From: Hoylesella loescheii
GTDB taxonomy: Bacteria > Bacteroidota > Bacteroidia > Bacteroidales > Bacteroidaceae
Direction of reading: 5' to 3'
DNA: 64,000 nucleotides
Assembly (NCBI GenBank): GCA_021531755.1
Contig: JADYUK010000017.1
Span: 1-64,000, forward strand
Shown here: piece by piece, positions 17,288 through 26,598 of the stretch
Layout of the letters: every line of letters begins with the position of its first letter
How positions within the stretch are numbered: the stretch's first letter is position 1
Made by a program: the position numbers and the translations under genes
The notes under the pieces: model-generated
What the model saw: the letters and a program-made list of their open reading frames with translations, nothing else
The model's database searches: none
What the model was told of the DNA's origin: nothing

Positions 17288-17629
17288 TCACAGCTTGTCC
17301 TTGCTGCCCTCTGGCTCCGATGTCCCGCTTTCTTCCATATATTCTGACTTGCGGCGTGGGTTCATCGGGAACCATCCCTTCTTTACCCTCTCTTTCTGCT
17401 CGCGTATCTCGAGTATGCTCCATAGGCATGAGCATCCTGTCACTCCGAGCACTGGGCTCCATATCTCATCGCTTACAAAGAGGCTCGCCGCGATGAATGC
17501 TATGCCAGCGAGGGCAAAGACCCAGCAACTGCGGGTGCCGAAGTGGTATTCAGCCTTGATGACAATGGGGTGGAAGATGCCTATGATGATGAATGTCGAT
17601 ATGGCTATGATGAGTCCGGTATAATTCAT
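17288..17629 (-). CDS. DUF4491 membrane protein
   Basis: The 113-residue protein starts MNYTGLIIAISTFIIIGIFH and continues PIVIKAEYHFGTRSCWVFAL, with two to three membrane helices and the conserved tail KERVKKGWFPMNPRRK. This is the DUF4491 family, small Bacteroidetes membrane proteins of unknown function. An ATG at 17629 is preferred over an upstream Met, because a promoter (17660-17690) leaves a short leader. About 125 bp separate it from the LuxR-type gene downstream. Confidence 0.88.
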   Translation of the reverse strand: MNYTGLIIAISTFIIIGIFHPIVIKAEYHFGTRSCWVFALAGIAFIAASLFVSDEIWSPVLGVTGCSCLWSILEIREQKERVKKGWFPMNPRRKSEYMEESGTSEPEGSKDKL

Positions 17630-17659
17630 TGTTGTTGACGGTGGGGATGATTTTGCGTG

Positions 17660-17690
17660 CAAAGGTAGTCATTTTCTGCCATACATGCAA
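17660..17690 (-). promoter_or_regulatory. promoter of the DUF4491 gene
   Basis: Minus-strand TACCTTTG (complement of 17660-17667) and TTG (complement of 17688-17690) are spaced by 20 nt, a good Bacteroidetes promoter. Confidence 0.7.
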
Positions 17691-17908
17691 TTCTTATTTA
17701 TGAGGAATTTACGCTGTCTTCCCATGCTTCATCGATGTGTGCAAGCTGGCCTCAGCGTGAGGTATGACTCTGGGACAGAGGGGCTGGAGGCCCCGATGGC
17801 GTATCTGCCAGATATGACAGCGGCAGACGATGCATTGCCCGTGGGCTTTGTCGTCTGCCGCTGTTGTTATGTTCGTGTGGGCTGTTGTGCCTTCACTCGT
17901 TCTGCTGT

Positions 17909-18523
17909 CTATAGGCTCAGGCTTATGTTGAGGTTCTCCCTCAGGTGTTGTGCGTAGCGGTGTGCGTCGGTGAAGAGCACAGCCTCCATTCCCGCATTCC
18001 TTGCCCCGACGATGTTAGGCATCTTGTCGTCGGCGAAGAGACACTCCTCCGGCTTCAGCCCATACTTCTCACACAGGCAGTGGTATATGGCTGTGTCGGG
18101 TTTGATGAGGTGGACATCTGAGGAGACAACGTAGCCGTCGAGGAGGTTGAAAATACTGTATCGTGGGATGATGTCGTACACTTTGCTGCACCAGTTGGAG
18201 AGTCCGTAGAGCTTGTAGCCCTTCTCTTTCAGCTCAGCCAGTAGCTCAGCCATGTGTGGCACCTCGCCAGTGACAAAATCGGGATAGCGGTCGTAGAATG
18301 CCTGCAGCTCTGTCCTGAACTGTGGGAACTGGGCTTGTGTCTCGCGTATGATGTCGATGAACGGGATGTCCTCCCTGTCACACCGGTCGATGAATGTGTT
18401 TGTGACGAATATGGAGCAGAACTCCTGCTCTGCCTCCTTGTCTGTGAACATGGTGTCGATGATGTGGAAGAAGTCATAATCGACGAGCACTCGTCCGAAA
18501 TCGAAAATCAGATTCTTTATCAT
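17909..18523 (-). CDS. HAD-family hydrolase
   Basis: A 204-residue haloacid-dehalogenase-like phosphatase. Motif I is FDFGRVLVDYD, in which the nucleophile is the Asp of DFG; motif II is the Ser/Thr strand at YGLSNW; a conserved Lys lies in LIKPDTAIYH; motif IV is LFADDKMPNIVGA with the metal-binding Asp pair. The helical cap sits after motif I. The subgroup is the beta-phosphoglucomutase/YihX-like phosphatases acting on sugar phosphates or nucleotides; the substrate cannot be told. It lies about 115 bp downstream of the nucleoside phosphorylase gene. Confidence 0.88.
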   Translation of the reverse strand: MIKNLIFDFGRVLVDYDFFHIIDTMFTDKEAEQEFCSIFVTNTFIDRCDREDIPFIDIIRETQAQFPQFRTELQAFYDRYPDFVTGEVPHMAELLAELKEKGYKLYGLSNWCSKVYDIIPRYSIFNLLDGYVVSSDVHLIKPDTAIYHCLCEKYGLKPEECLFADDKMPNIVGARNAGMEAVLFTDAHRYAQHLRENLNISLSL

Positions 18524-18639
18524 TCCGTCGTTGTGTTGGCTTTGTTGTGCCCCTTTTCCGCTTCCTGCCTCTCCCCCTCCAGACTGCCTGTCATGGCCGC
18601 TGTATGCGTTTTGTTTTGTGGCGTGCAGGCATGGAAGGC

Positions 18640-19530
18640 TCAGATGCGGTCGAGCACGAGTGTTATCAGATTGTCTATGGTGTTCTTGTATTCAGTGTCC
18701 ATCTTCTTCTGGTAGCGGTTGGCAACGACCATGCAGCATGTCATGGCCTTATGCCCAAGCATGGCAGCCATGCCGGCCAGAGCTGACGATTCCATCTCGA
18801 AGTTGCATATCTTCAGCTCTTTTCCGTCGGGTGTGGTATAGCGGAATCTCTCCACCTTCTCGTTCTGCTGAGGGTCCTGTATGGCGAGTCTTAGCTGTCG
18901 TCCCTGCGGACCGTAGAATCCTCCGCAGGCTATTGTGATGCCCCTGACCATTTCTTCACCGGCTATGCGGTCAATCAGCTCTGGGCAGGCTGTGGCTACG
19001 TATGGCGCACCTTTCTTCTCTGACCAGTCCATATGCTGCTTGAAAGCCTCCTCAATGTCGAGGTCGCAGACGCTGTCGCGTGCGGCGTAGTAGTTCAGCA
19101 GGCCGTCGAATCCGATGCTCTTCACAGAGGCTATGAATGTGCCGAGCGGTGTCTCTGGCTGCAGGCCTCCGCAGGTGCCGACACGGACAAGTGTCAGCGA
19201 GCGGTGGGTATCTTTCTCTGTGCGGGTGTCGAAGTCGATATTGGCGAGGGCGTCGAGCTCGTTCATGACGATGTCAATATTGTCACAGCCTATTCCGGTT
19301 GACTGTACTGTGATGCGTTTGCCCTTGTATGTGCCTGTTATGGTGTGGAACTCACGGCTGGCTACCTCATTCTCTATGCTGTCAAAATGTGCGGCGACGG
19401 TGGCGACACGCCCTGGGTCGCCAACGAGGATTACCTTGTCGGCGAGGTGGTCGGGTGTCAGATGGAGGTGGAAACAGCTGCCGTCACTGTTTATTATCAG
19501 TTCTGATTCGGGGAAATATTTCTTTTCCAT
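18640..19530 (-). CDS. nucleoside phosphorylase (uridine phosphorylase-like)
   Basis: The 296-residue product belongs to the PNP/UDP family, which splits nucleosides with phosphate into base and ribose-1-phosphate. The phosphate loop is in VILVGDPGRVATVA, the base/phosphate segment is RVGTCGGLQPETPLGT, and the ribose-binding motif is FEMESSALAGMAAMLGH with the key Met-Glu. The overall look is closest to uridine phosphorylase. I chose the ATG at 19530 (MEKKYFPESELI) over an upstream Met. The HAD phosphatase downstream could act in the same salvage route. Confidence 0.88.
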   Translation of the reverse strand: MEKKYFPESELIINSDGSCFHLHLTPDHLADKVILVGDPGRVATVAAHFDSIENEVASREFHTITGTYKGKRITVQSTGIGCDNIDIVMNELDALANIDFDTRTEKDTHRSLTLVRVGTCGGLQPETPLGTFIASVKSIGFDGLLNYYAARDSVCDLDIEEAFKQHMDWSEKKGAPYVATACPELIDRIAGEEMVRGITIACGGFYGPQGRQLRLAIQDPQQNEKVERFRYTTPDGKELKICNFEMESSALAGMAAMLGHKAMTCCMVVANRYQKKMDTEYKNTIDNLITLVLDRI

Positions 19531-19705
19531 GGTTATTCGTGTTTGGGGTTCTGGCATGATTGCTCATGCTTGGTACGTTTATGGGAGTGTAGGGGGTGGT
19601 TCCTGCTCCTGCCTGTGAGGCGGTGGCTGGAGTAATGGGGTGGGGATGAGGCCTGGCCTTCGGGATTGATGATGGTGCCTTCTCCTATAATGTTTTAAGG
19701 TGTCA

Positions 19706-19747
19706 ACACCAGCATTGTTTGCATCTACACCAGCATCGTTTGCATCA
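19706..19747. repeat. two 21-bp tandem repeats
   Basis: Units 19706-19726 and 19727-19747 (ACACCAGCATTGTTTGCATCT and a close copy) differ by two bases. They are framed by related TCCTAT..TTAAGGTGT words at about 19683-19703 and 19771-19792. The whole spacer 19531-19816 has no gene. Confidence 0.75.
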
Positions 19748-19816
19748 ATAAGAATATTGTAGGCGTCTGCTCCTATGTTGCATTAAGGTGTAGCCACATG
19801 GCCTGGGTGATGGCGT

Positions 19817-20965
19817 TCATTCTCCCGCCTCTATCTGTCTTATCCTCTGCTCTGCGGCCTTTGTCTCGGCATAGGCCTCTCTGAGCGTTTTCTCCGCCTC
19901 TGTTATTGTCTCTGCTATGCGCTGTCGGTTCTCGGCCGACGAGTTGTGGTAGAGTCTCCTGTATGCTTCGAGCTGTCGCTCTGTTGCCTCAGTTTTCTCT
20001 TTCTTCGCTGTATATTCGCTGAAGAGGCTTCGGCTCTCCTCAGATGTGAACTGGCTTGTCTGCGTGTAAGTCTTCCTGTCGTTGACGACGAAGCATATCC
20101 TCTCGCCTTGTCTCTGCTTCCTATGGCTCATCTCGCAGAGCATCTCGTGCGTCCTTATGGCATCGTCCTTACGCTCCTGCGATGTCCATGTGTCGGCTAT
20201 AGATGCTATTGTCGCGAGGCGTTTCAGCATGTGGGGGTCAGTTGTCTCGGCATCATAGAACTCCCATGGCTGTACGGTGCGCATGATGTATATGCACGCT
20301 TTCCCATCCTCCTGCCGGCGTGTTGTGGCAAGCCATGCCAGCGAGTCGCTGTCGTCGTCGATATAGTAGAGGTCGTCAGAGTCAGAGTTGAAGGGGTATG
20401 GCATACGCTGTGGGGCGAGGTAAGTGTTAGTCTCCGGGTCGTATGTCGTGGTGTAGAGCGAGAGGCATCGGCCCTCGTTGTCGTCAGCGTTGCGTGCTGC
20501 GAAGTACAGTGTCTGGCCGTCGGGCATAGGGTAGGGGTTCTGTATGTCGTAGCATGTCCCGTTGATGATGACCTCCTCGGGTGCGCTCCATTCGTCGCCG
20601 AGGAGTATGGTGTGGTATAGGCGCTTGTAGCCGCTGGTGTCTGCCACGGCAAAGAGGCGTTGGTCGCCAAGCTCATTCTCATGGATTATCGTGCCGCTCT
20701 TCTTGTCTGTGAAGAAGTGGCCGGCGTATGGCGGGAGCGGTATTGAGGGTATTATATTGGCAGCGTCAACGATGATGCTGTCAATTATCATCGTGCGGCA
20801 GATGGGGTTCTCTATCCATTCTGTCATGTCCTCCTCCTGCTTCACTGTCTTCTGTTGTGCTTTCTGCCTCTGTCTCTTCTGCCCGTTTGCAGGTATTGTC
20901 ATGAGGCATAGCCCTATGACAGCGGTCATGAGGAGTATGGTGTGGTAAAGATTGCTGGTTCTCAT
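19817..20965 (-). CDS. exported beta-propeller-like protein with C-terminal coiled coil
   Basis: The 382-residue product has a signal peptide (MRTSNLYHTILLMTAVIGLC, cut near ANG), a middle region with PD40/WD40-like blades (for example YPMPDGQTLYFAARNADDNEG and DLYYIDDDSDSLAWLATTR in pieces), and a C-terminal helix rich in Glu, Ala and Arg (about residues 320-382) that looks like a coiled coil. It is probably periplasmic or surface-exposed. The function is unknown. It follows the DUF4738 lipoprotein gene by about 90 bp on the same strand. Confidence 0.75.
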   Translation of the reverse strand: MRTSNLYHTILLMTAVIGLCLMTIPANGQKRQRQKAQQKTVKQEEDMTEWIENPICRTMIIDSIIVDAANIIPSIPLPPYAGHFFTDKKSGTIIHENELGDQRLFAVADTSGYKRLYHTILLGDEWSAPEEVIINGTCYDIQNPYPMPDGQTLYFAARNADDNEGRCLSLYTTTYDPETNTYLAPQRMPYPFNSDSDDLYYIDDDSDSLAWLATTRRQEDGKACIYIMRTVQPWEFYDAETTDPHMLKRLATIASIADTWTSQERKDDAIRTHEMLCEMSHRKQRQGERICFVVNDRKTYTQTSQFTSEESRSLFSEYTAKKEKTEATERQLEAYRRLYHNSSAENRQRIAETITEAEKTLREAYAETKAAEQRIRQIEAGE

Positions 20966-21057
20966 TATGGTCAGTCGTCTTGATTATGGGGGCTAAGGTG
21001 GTGTCTGCCTTCAGGCGGTGGTCATAAGGTCTGTGCCATGTCCAGTGTGGCCAGGCG

Positions 21058-21846
21058 TCATTCTATCTTCATGCTCAGTCTGCCTTGAGGTGTCACGGTC
21101 ATGGCTATGATGTACGATGTCGGTGAGTCCGGAACACATATCATGGCGTTCATCTTTATGCCCGTGGCGCTTATCTCCTCCACGCTGATATCAGAGAGGA
21201 TGGACTGTGACAGGTATCCTTTGGGCACATAGCTGCTGAAGTCTTTCTTGTATATGTCACGCGAGAAGAGGCGGTTGCCGCCGTCGTATATGCAGACATT
21301 GATGATATTGTCATAGTATATGTTGTCCACCTGCACGCCGTCGTCGTTCAGCTTGCTTCTGTATACCTTGTACGACGAGGGGTTCACCTGTATGTATACG
21401 TGGTATTTGTGTCCGTCAACCATGGCTACCGTGTCCCTCTTTATCAGCTGACGCTGGTTCAGCTGTGGCTGACGCTGTATGCTGACGGCGTCGGTAGGGC
21501 TGTCGCTCTTTGTCAGTCGCACGATATCCCCGTTATGGTTGCGGAACCGGAAGATGTGCTTTGTCTGCTTCTCTATGGCGTAGCGTGTCTCTGTGCTGCC
21601 TCTCAGCACGAGCGAGTCATTGATGATGGCAAACTCCACGGGAGCCATTGTCGAGTCGTTATAGAATATTGTGTCGCCCTTGACGCTGAAAGCCACACAG
21701 TCGTCCTCCCCGATCCATGTTCCCTGGAGCATTTCCTTGGCTGTCTCGTCCTCCTCCTCTTTTACGACACTCTTGCCGGTGTCCTTGCATGATGCCAGCA
21801 ATGTCACAGCTGCCAGTATAAGGGGTATGAGTCTTGTGCGTTGCAT
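21058..21846 (-). CDS. DUF4738 lipoprotein
   Basis: The 262-residue protein starts MQRTRLIPLILAAVTLLASC, a signal peptide with lipobox LASC, so it is a lipoprotein. The following domain (QGTWIGEDDCVAFSVKGDTI, later YHVYIQVNPSSYKVYRSKLN) matches the DUF4738 type known from Bacteroidetes. The ATG at 21846 gives the signal peptide directly; an upstream Met only adds a low-complexity extension. It is in a leftward series with rfbC upstream and the propeller protein downstream. Confidence 0.82.
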   Translation of the reverse strand: MQRTRLIPLILAAVTLLASCKDTGKSVVKEEEDETAKEMLQGTWIGEDDCVAFSVKGDTIFYNDSTMAPVEFAIINDSLVLRGSTETRYAIEKQTKHIFRFRNHNGDIVRLTKSDSPTDAVSIQRQPQLNQRQLIKRDTVAMVDGHKYHVYIQVNPSSYKVYRSKLNDDGVQVDNIYYDNIINVCIYDGGNRLFSRDIYKKDFSSYVPKGYLSQSILSDISVEEISATGIKMNAMICVPDSPTSYIIAMTVTPQGRLSMKIE

Positions 21847-21989
21847 ATTTATAAGTGGTTGTTTGTTTCTGTTCTCCTTGCTGTGTGTCCCAGACCGTCG
21901 GCCATGCCCTGCCTGGGGGCATGCCATGGGGTGTCACACAGTGTCGTCAGTCTCCTGTGGGAGCGTGGGGTGTGGGCGACGGTGGCGTG

Positions 21990-22541
21990 TCAGTCAAAAG
22001 TCTCGGCGTCTCTCAGCCACCGGGCGTTCATGTCCTTCTCGCTTGTTATCACCTCAGTCATGTCCATAGGCCATTCTATGGCTATGTCGGGGTCGTCATA
22101 GCGTATGCTTGCCTCCTGCTGTGGGGCATAGGCGTTGTCGACCTTGTATGTGAAGATGGCCTCGTCAGAGAGGACAAGGAAACCATGGGCGAAACCGCGT
22201 GGGATGAAGAATTGTGTCTTGTTCTCCTCGCTCAGCTCCACCATGACGTACCGGCCGAATGTCTTTGAGCTGCGGCGTATGTCAACGGCGACATCGACAA
22301 CACGGCCCTTTATGACCCTCACCAGCTTTGCCTGCGACGCCTCACCCTTCTGGTAGTGGAGGCCGCGGAGCACACCGCGCGATGATTTTGACTCATTGTC
22401 CTGGATGAACTCTACATGGCGGCCTATGCCGGCGTCAAAGTCCGACTGGCGGAATGTCTCCATGAAATAGCCCCTGTTGTCCTTGAACACTTTGGGCTGG
22501 ATAATGTATACTCCTTCTATTTCTGTCTTCTTGTAATCCAT
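21990..22541 (-). CDS. rfbC: dTDP-4-dehydrorhamnose 3,5-epimerase
   Basis: RfbC (RmlC) epimerises dTDP-4-keto-6-deoxyglucose at C3 and C5 on the way to dTDP-L-rhamnose. The 183-residue cupin shows the signature GVLRGLHYQKGEASQAKLVR with the catalytic His, VVDVAVDIRRSSKTFG, and FIPRGFAHGFLVLSD. Length matches the family. The ATG at 22541 gives the normal start MDYKKTEIEGVYIIQPKVF. It is not beside rfbA, which is 38 kb away at 60204, and rfbB and rfbD are not in this window. A consensus promoter lies just upstream. Confidence 0.95.
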   Translation of the reverse strand: MDYKKTEIEGVYIIQPKVFKDNRGYFMETFRQSDFDAGIGRHVEFIQDNESKSSRGVLRGLHYQKGEASQAKLVRVIKGRVVDVAVDIRRSSKTFGRYVMVELSEENKTQFFIPRGFAHGFLVLSDEAIFTYKVDNAYAPQQEASIRYDDPDIAIEWPMDMTEVITSEKDMNARWLRDAETFD

Positions 22542-22655
22542 GATGGATAAGCTGGTTTCTTTGTTCGTGGATGATAGCCGTGAAGGCCACATACCCCTAT
22601 GGCGCTTCCTGGGGGTGTATCGTGGGGCGGCACGCCGGTTTGGGATTCAATGATG

Positions 22656-22687
22656 CAAAGGTATGAATTTTTTTTTATAAAACCAAA
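22656..22687 (-). promoter_or_regulatory. promoter of rfbC
   Basis: Minus-strand TTTG (complement of 22684-22687), 20 nt, TACCTTTG (complement of 22656-22663): full match to the Bacteroidetes consensus. Between it and the gene, ATACCCC/GGGGTGTAT around 22592-22619 can form a leader hairpin. Confidence 0.78.
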
Positions 22688-23113
22688 GAATCATGCTTTT
22701 TTATTCTTATTTCATTTTTGTGGCCTTTCTCTCCAATCGTTTTCCCCGATTGCCGTGGCCATATGCCAGCAAGCAGGCTTTGCTGGTGATTGATGCCCAT
22801 GTCATGGAGTATGGCGGAGGCTCGCGGCGCTGATACTGGACAGCAGGCGGCGGATATCGTGGCGACTGGCTGAGAAGGCATCATAGTATGTGTGTCATGA
22901 GCAGGCATATACTTTCCGGCAGACAAGCATTGGGCTGTGTTATAAGCGTGATGAGGCCATCCTCAACCAGTTTTGCCGCGATTCAGCCAGTGTCATACCC
23001 CTCAAAAATACACCTCGTCCGCCAATGGCTACCCGTTTTCCGGCTGAATGGTAGCCTTTTGCCGTCTGTCAGTCCCATAATGTGTCTCCGTGTAGTGCCT
23101 GATGGTGTGGTAT

Positions 23114-23179
23114 TCTGTACCAATGGCGCCTCCATTCAGTACCAATTGCGTCCTCATTCAGTATCAATGACGATATCAC
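23114..23179. repeat. three 22-bp tandem repeats
   Basis: Units 23114-23135, 23136-23157 and 23158-23179 share T(C)AGTA(C/T)CAAT. The period is exactly 22 bp. Confidence 0.75.
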
Positions 23180-23487
23180 AGTCTGGGCATCTTCTTGCTG
23201 TATGCCCTTCGTAGTTATGTCACTTTTTGTAATACGCTGTCATACAGTGATATAGGTCTTTGTCATGAGAATATGCCACAGCCGCCCTCTTCCCCCTTCT
23301 TCCGCCCTCATCAAAGCTGTGAGCCTTCGTCGGTGGGTAAGATAGTATCATGCGCCAGCTCTGCACCTGAGCTTATGATATTATTCCTTGTGGTCTGTGT
23401 GGGTATAGTAGGGCGCGCCAGGCTATCCGGTCTCCTCGGCCTTATGCCATAGCGGCCGTGGTGGAGAAATGTGCGGTAAACACATTA

Positions 23488-23545
23488 TTATATCCACGTT
23501 ATGTCCAGTTTGTTTCCAAGTTATATCCACAATTATATCCACGGG
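23488..23545. repeat. 11-12-bp tandem repeats of TTATATCCAC
   Basis: Five units start at 23488, 23499, 23509, 23521 and 23533; three read TTATATCCAC exactly. The embedded ATATCCACA is one base from the consensus DnaA box TTATCCACA, but the locus is not otherwise origin-like. Confidence 0.65.
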
Positions 23546-23854
23546 ATATCCCTTGCCATACTCCTTGTCCCCTGACCGACGGCCGACGGCACGCCATTAA
23601 GCCACTCGTCCGCCAGCAGAGCCATGCCTCTCGTGATGCCACGGCACCATAGAGCCCCACAGGCTGCGCATCACTCCGGCTGAGACAAAACATGTAAGGC
23701 TGACACGAAAAACATGTGGAAAGCCCCGTTATTGTCTTTTCTGCAAGAAAAAAACGTCTGAAAATGATAATTTATTCTAAATCAGAGACTATAAACATCA
23801 ACCGATGGGATATTTTTTGTAATTTTGCAGAAGATTATATATATCAAAGATAGT

Positions 23855-24655
23855 ATGCAGGTTAAAAAAGTACTTTTCATTAACACAGAAACACTTCCTT
23901 ACGTTCCAGAGACTGACCTCTCAAGAATGGGTAAGATTGTGCCTGAGAAGGTACAGTCATCAGGATGCGAGATACGCACCTTCATGCCTAAATGGGGCAT
24001 AATAAACGAGCGCCGTGGACAGCTCCATGAGGTGATACGCCTCTCAGGCATGAATATCATCATCAACGGCACAGACCACCCCCTCATAATCAAGGTGGCC
24101 TCTATACCAGTGTCGAGAGTACAGGTCTACTTCATCGACAATGATGACTATTTCACACGCCGTGCCATAGAGCGTGACGCAGAAGGGCAGCTCTTCGACG
24201 ATAATGCCGAGCGTGCCGTGTTCTACGCCCGTGGCGTTCTTGAGACAGTGAAGAAGCTCAGATGGACTCCCGATGTAATACACTGCCAGGGATGGATGGC
24301 CGGCATCATACCGCTCTACATACGCCAGGCATACAACGACGAGCCATGCTTCAGCGACGCCAAAATCGTGACATCACTCTACAGCCGCAATATGGACGGC
24401 ATAATGGGTGAGAATGTCAAGGACAGCATAGCATACAAGGATATCAACAGGGAGACACTCGCCGCTTATGACGACGCCTTCACAATGGCCGATATGGAGC
24501 GCCTCGCCGTGGATTACTCTGACGGCATAATAGAAATGACAGAGGGATACAACCCCGAAATCATCCAATACGCCAAGGAGAAGGGAAAGGCAGTGCTGGC
24601 TTATCCAGGCGAGAGCTTCGTGGAGAAATACCGCGAGTTCTACGAGTCACTGTGA
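23855..24655 (+). CDS. glycogen/starch synthase N-terminal-domain protein
   Basis: The 266-residue protein resembles the N-terminal half of bacterial glycogen synthase (GT5): KKVLFINTETLPYVPETDLS, RTFMPKWGIINERRGQLHEV, FYARGVLETVKKL and DVIHCQGWMAGIIPLYIRQ are all in place. The second GT-B domain with the ADP-glucose-binding and catalytic C-terminal motifs is absent, so length is about half of the usual 480 residues. The stop is clean and the short form looks like a real Bacteroidetes variant. Activity is uncertain. The usual Lys-Thr-Gly-Gly substrate loop near the N terminus is replaced by ETDLSRMG. A TAATTTTG element at 23820-23827 is its promoter. A DUF4270 lipoprotein gene follows. Confidence 0.82.
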   Translation: MQVKKVLFINTETLPYVPETDLSRMGKIVPEKVQSSGCEIRTFMPKWGIINERRGQLHEVIRLSGMNIIINGTDHPLIIKVASIPVSRVQVYFIDNDDYFTRRAIERDAEGQLFDDNAERAVFYARGVLETVKKLRWTPDVIHCQGWMAGIIPLYIRQAYNDEPCFSDAKIVTSLYSRNMDGIMGENVKDSIAYKDINRETLAAYDDAFTMADMERLAVDYSDGIIEMTEGYNPEIIQYAKEKGKAVLAYPGESFVEKYREFYESL

Positions 24656-24962
24656 GAAACAGGCCAAGCCAAAAGCCCGGCAGCAGCCCACACTCCCTGA
24701 CAATGCCTCCTGTGGCATAGCGCAGGGGGCCATGCTATATGCCACGCCAGGAGGGAGGCCTGGCTGGCAAGTAACACTGTGAAAGGAGAAAGACCATAGG
24801 AGGGTACTACACTTCCCACCCGACAAAGCCCAGGGGGATGGATATCGGCAGCCTACATGCTGCCAGACAACACCTCTGGCTGACCCACCCTAAACGTGAC
24901 AGCACCAGAATGGAACGGATGGCAAAGGCCGTGACCATGGATGCTGACTACATAACAAGACG
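24656..24962. other. spacer without recognisable gene
   Basis: The 307 bp between the synthase-like gene and the DUF4270 gene contain only a weak GCCAGG/CCTGGC hairpin (24746-24764). No promoter motif of the TAnnTTTG type is clear, so the downstream genes may be read from the synthase promoter. Confidence 0.5.
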
Positions 24963-26405
24963 ATGAAAAGAACAATATACATTCTACTCTCAGCTGTCGC
25001 GCTACTCACAGCATGCGACGATACGACAGACACAATAGGCTCGTCTCTGACCAATGTTGAGGATATCATCAACGTCACTGACAACACCTTCAGGATAACA
25101 TCACGCACAATGAAGGCCGACTCTGTGCTCGCACGCAGCACGACAGGCTATATCGGGAATGTCAAGGACCCCGAGACCGGAACATACATAAAGAGCAATT
25201 TCGCTACACAGTTCCATCTCGCAGAGGACTACGCATTCCCTGAGAAGTCGATGCTCGCACGTGGAGTCGTGGCAGACTCATGCGACATTAGGCTCTTCTT
25301 CGACTCGTACTACGGCGACTCGCTCGCGACAATGAAAGCAACAGTCTACGAGATGGCAAAGCCAATGGAGGAGGGCGTCAACTACTACTCAACATTCGAC
25401 CCTGAGTCAAACGGCATGATAAGGATAGGGGAAGGCAGAGTGCAGTCAAGCAAAGTCTTCTCGCTCGTCAACACTAACATAAAAGACTCTGTCAGATACT
25501 CAGACAGCTACACTAACAATATACTCTTCAGCCTCAACTCACAGTATAAGGCTGCCGACGGAACGGTATATGACAACTACGGCTCATATATCATGAAACG
25601 CTATTATGACAACCCCGCCGACTTCCGTAACTCATACACCTTCACACACAATGTGTGCCCGGGATTCTATGTGAAGATGGAGAACGGAGTGGGAGCCATG
25701 GCGTATATACGCTCGTCGCAGATGAATGTCTACTACACGTTGCACGACAGTATTGACCACTCATCATACAACTCCTTCGCCGGAACAGAGGAGGTGAGGC
25801 AGGTGACACGCATCGTGGCAGACAATGACAGACTGGACCAGCTGGTCGATGACCCCTCATGCACATATGTCAAATCGCCTGCCGGACTCTTCACTGAGCT
25901 GACACTGCCTGTCGAGGATGTCTTCAAGGGACACGAGAATGACTCGCTGAACTCTGCCAGAATAGAGCTGAAATGCATCAATGACAAGGTAGACAGCAAG
26001 TTCGCATTCCCAAAGCCGACCACTGTCCTGCTCATACAGAAAAGCAAGATAAAGGAATTCTTCGAGAATAAGGATGTCCCCAACTACCGCACAACATTCA
26101 TCGCTACATACTCACAGACAAGCAACTCATACACATTCGGCAATGTCGGCCAGCTCATAAAGCATATCTACGAGTCCATGCCGGCAGACCAGGCACAGAG
26201 AGAGGTATGGAAAGCCCAGAATCCTGACTGGGACAAGGTGGCCATAATACCCGTCACGGCAGGATACACAACATACAACAGCAGCACAATCGTCAGCAGC
26301 ATCTCACACGACATGTCGCTCTCAAGCACACGGCTCCTGGGAGGTGAGGGCTCAGACGAGGGAGAGATAACCATGTATGTGCTCTATAGCAGCTTCAACA
26401 AGTAG
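24963..26405 (+). CDS. DUF4270 lipoprotein
   Basis: The 480-residue protein has a lipoprotein signal peptide (MKRTIYILLSAVALLTAC) followed by DDTTDTIGSSL, the typical start of the DUF4270 family. The body has many beta strands, with repeated Tyr/Asn/Ser, and ends in YVLYSSFNK. DUF4270 proteins are outer-membrane or periplasmic lipoproteins of Bacteroidetes and are commonly next to a glycogen-synthase-like gene, as here; their role is unknown. The start codon at 24963 gives the signal peptide directly. Confidence 0.9.
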   Translation: MKRTIYILLSAVALLTACDDTTDTIGSSLTNVEDIINVTDNTFRITSRTMKADSVLARSTTGYIGNVKDPETGTYIKSNFATQFHLAEDYAFPEKSMLARGVVADSCDIRLFFDSYYGDSLATMKATVYEMAKPMEEGVNYYSTFDPESNGMIRIGEGRVQSSKVFSLVNTNIKDSVRYSDSYTNNILFSLNSQYKAADGTVYDNYGSYIMKRYYDNPADFRNSYTFTHNVCPGFYVKMENGVGAMAYIRSSQMNVYYTLHDSIDHSSYNSFAGTEEVRQVTRIVADNDRLDQLVDDPSCTYVKSPAGLFTELTLPVEDVFKGHENDSLNSARIELKCINDKVDSKFAFPKPTTVLLIQKSKIKEFFENKDVPNYRTTFIATYSQTSNSYTFGNVGQLIKHIYESMPADQAQREVWKAQNPDWDKVAIIPVTAGYTTYNSSTIVSSISHDMSLSSTRLLGGEGSDEGEITMYVLYSSFNK

Positions 26406-26427
26406 ACAACAGGACGAGGACATACAT

Positions 26428-26556
26428 ATGGCAGACAACTTCCTTGAGAAACACTACGAGGACTACGAGAGGCGGAAAGCCGAATGGCTCAGACGGAAAC
26501 GCCATCTGCCCCGTAAGGCTGTAAAGCCACAGAAGCCCGAGGACGAGGCGCTCTGA
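26428..26556 (+). CDS. 42-residue charged protein
   Basis: ATG at 26428 opens a 42-codon frame beginning MADNFLEKHYEDYERRKAEW and ending EDEAL, helical and strongly charged. It starts 22 bp after the DUF4270 gene, in the same direction and before the big terminator, so it is probably the last gene of that operon. Small MADNxLE proteins of this style are common in Bacteroidales; function unknown. Confidence 0.7.
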   Translation: MADNFLEKHYEDYERRKAEWLRRKRHLPRKAVKPQKPEDEAL

Positions 26557-26598
26557 ATAAGGCAAGGCAATAAAGAGAAGATATAAGAAAACAAAGAA

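Larger units (their letters stand above)
22688..23819. other. 1.1-kb spacer with two tandem repeat tracts
   Basis: I find no convincing gene between rfbC and the glycogen-synthase-like gene. The spacer contains three 22-bp tandem units at 23114-23179 (consensus TCAGTACCAATNGCGTCCTCAT) and a short-period tract at 23488-23545 with TTATATCCAC repeated. Reading frames here are short and have no family features. Confidence 0.55.

Noticed and set aside
22888..23452. plus-strand frames of 85-108 codons in the long spacer
   Set aside because: Composition is random-like, they cross the 22-bp repeats, and there is no promoter or family feature.
23488..23545. chromosomal replication origin
   Set aside because: DnaA-like boxes are imperfect, there is no dnaA or other origin gene nearby and no clear unwinding region.
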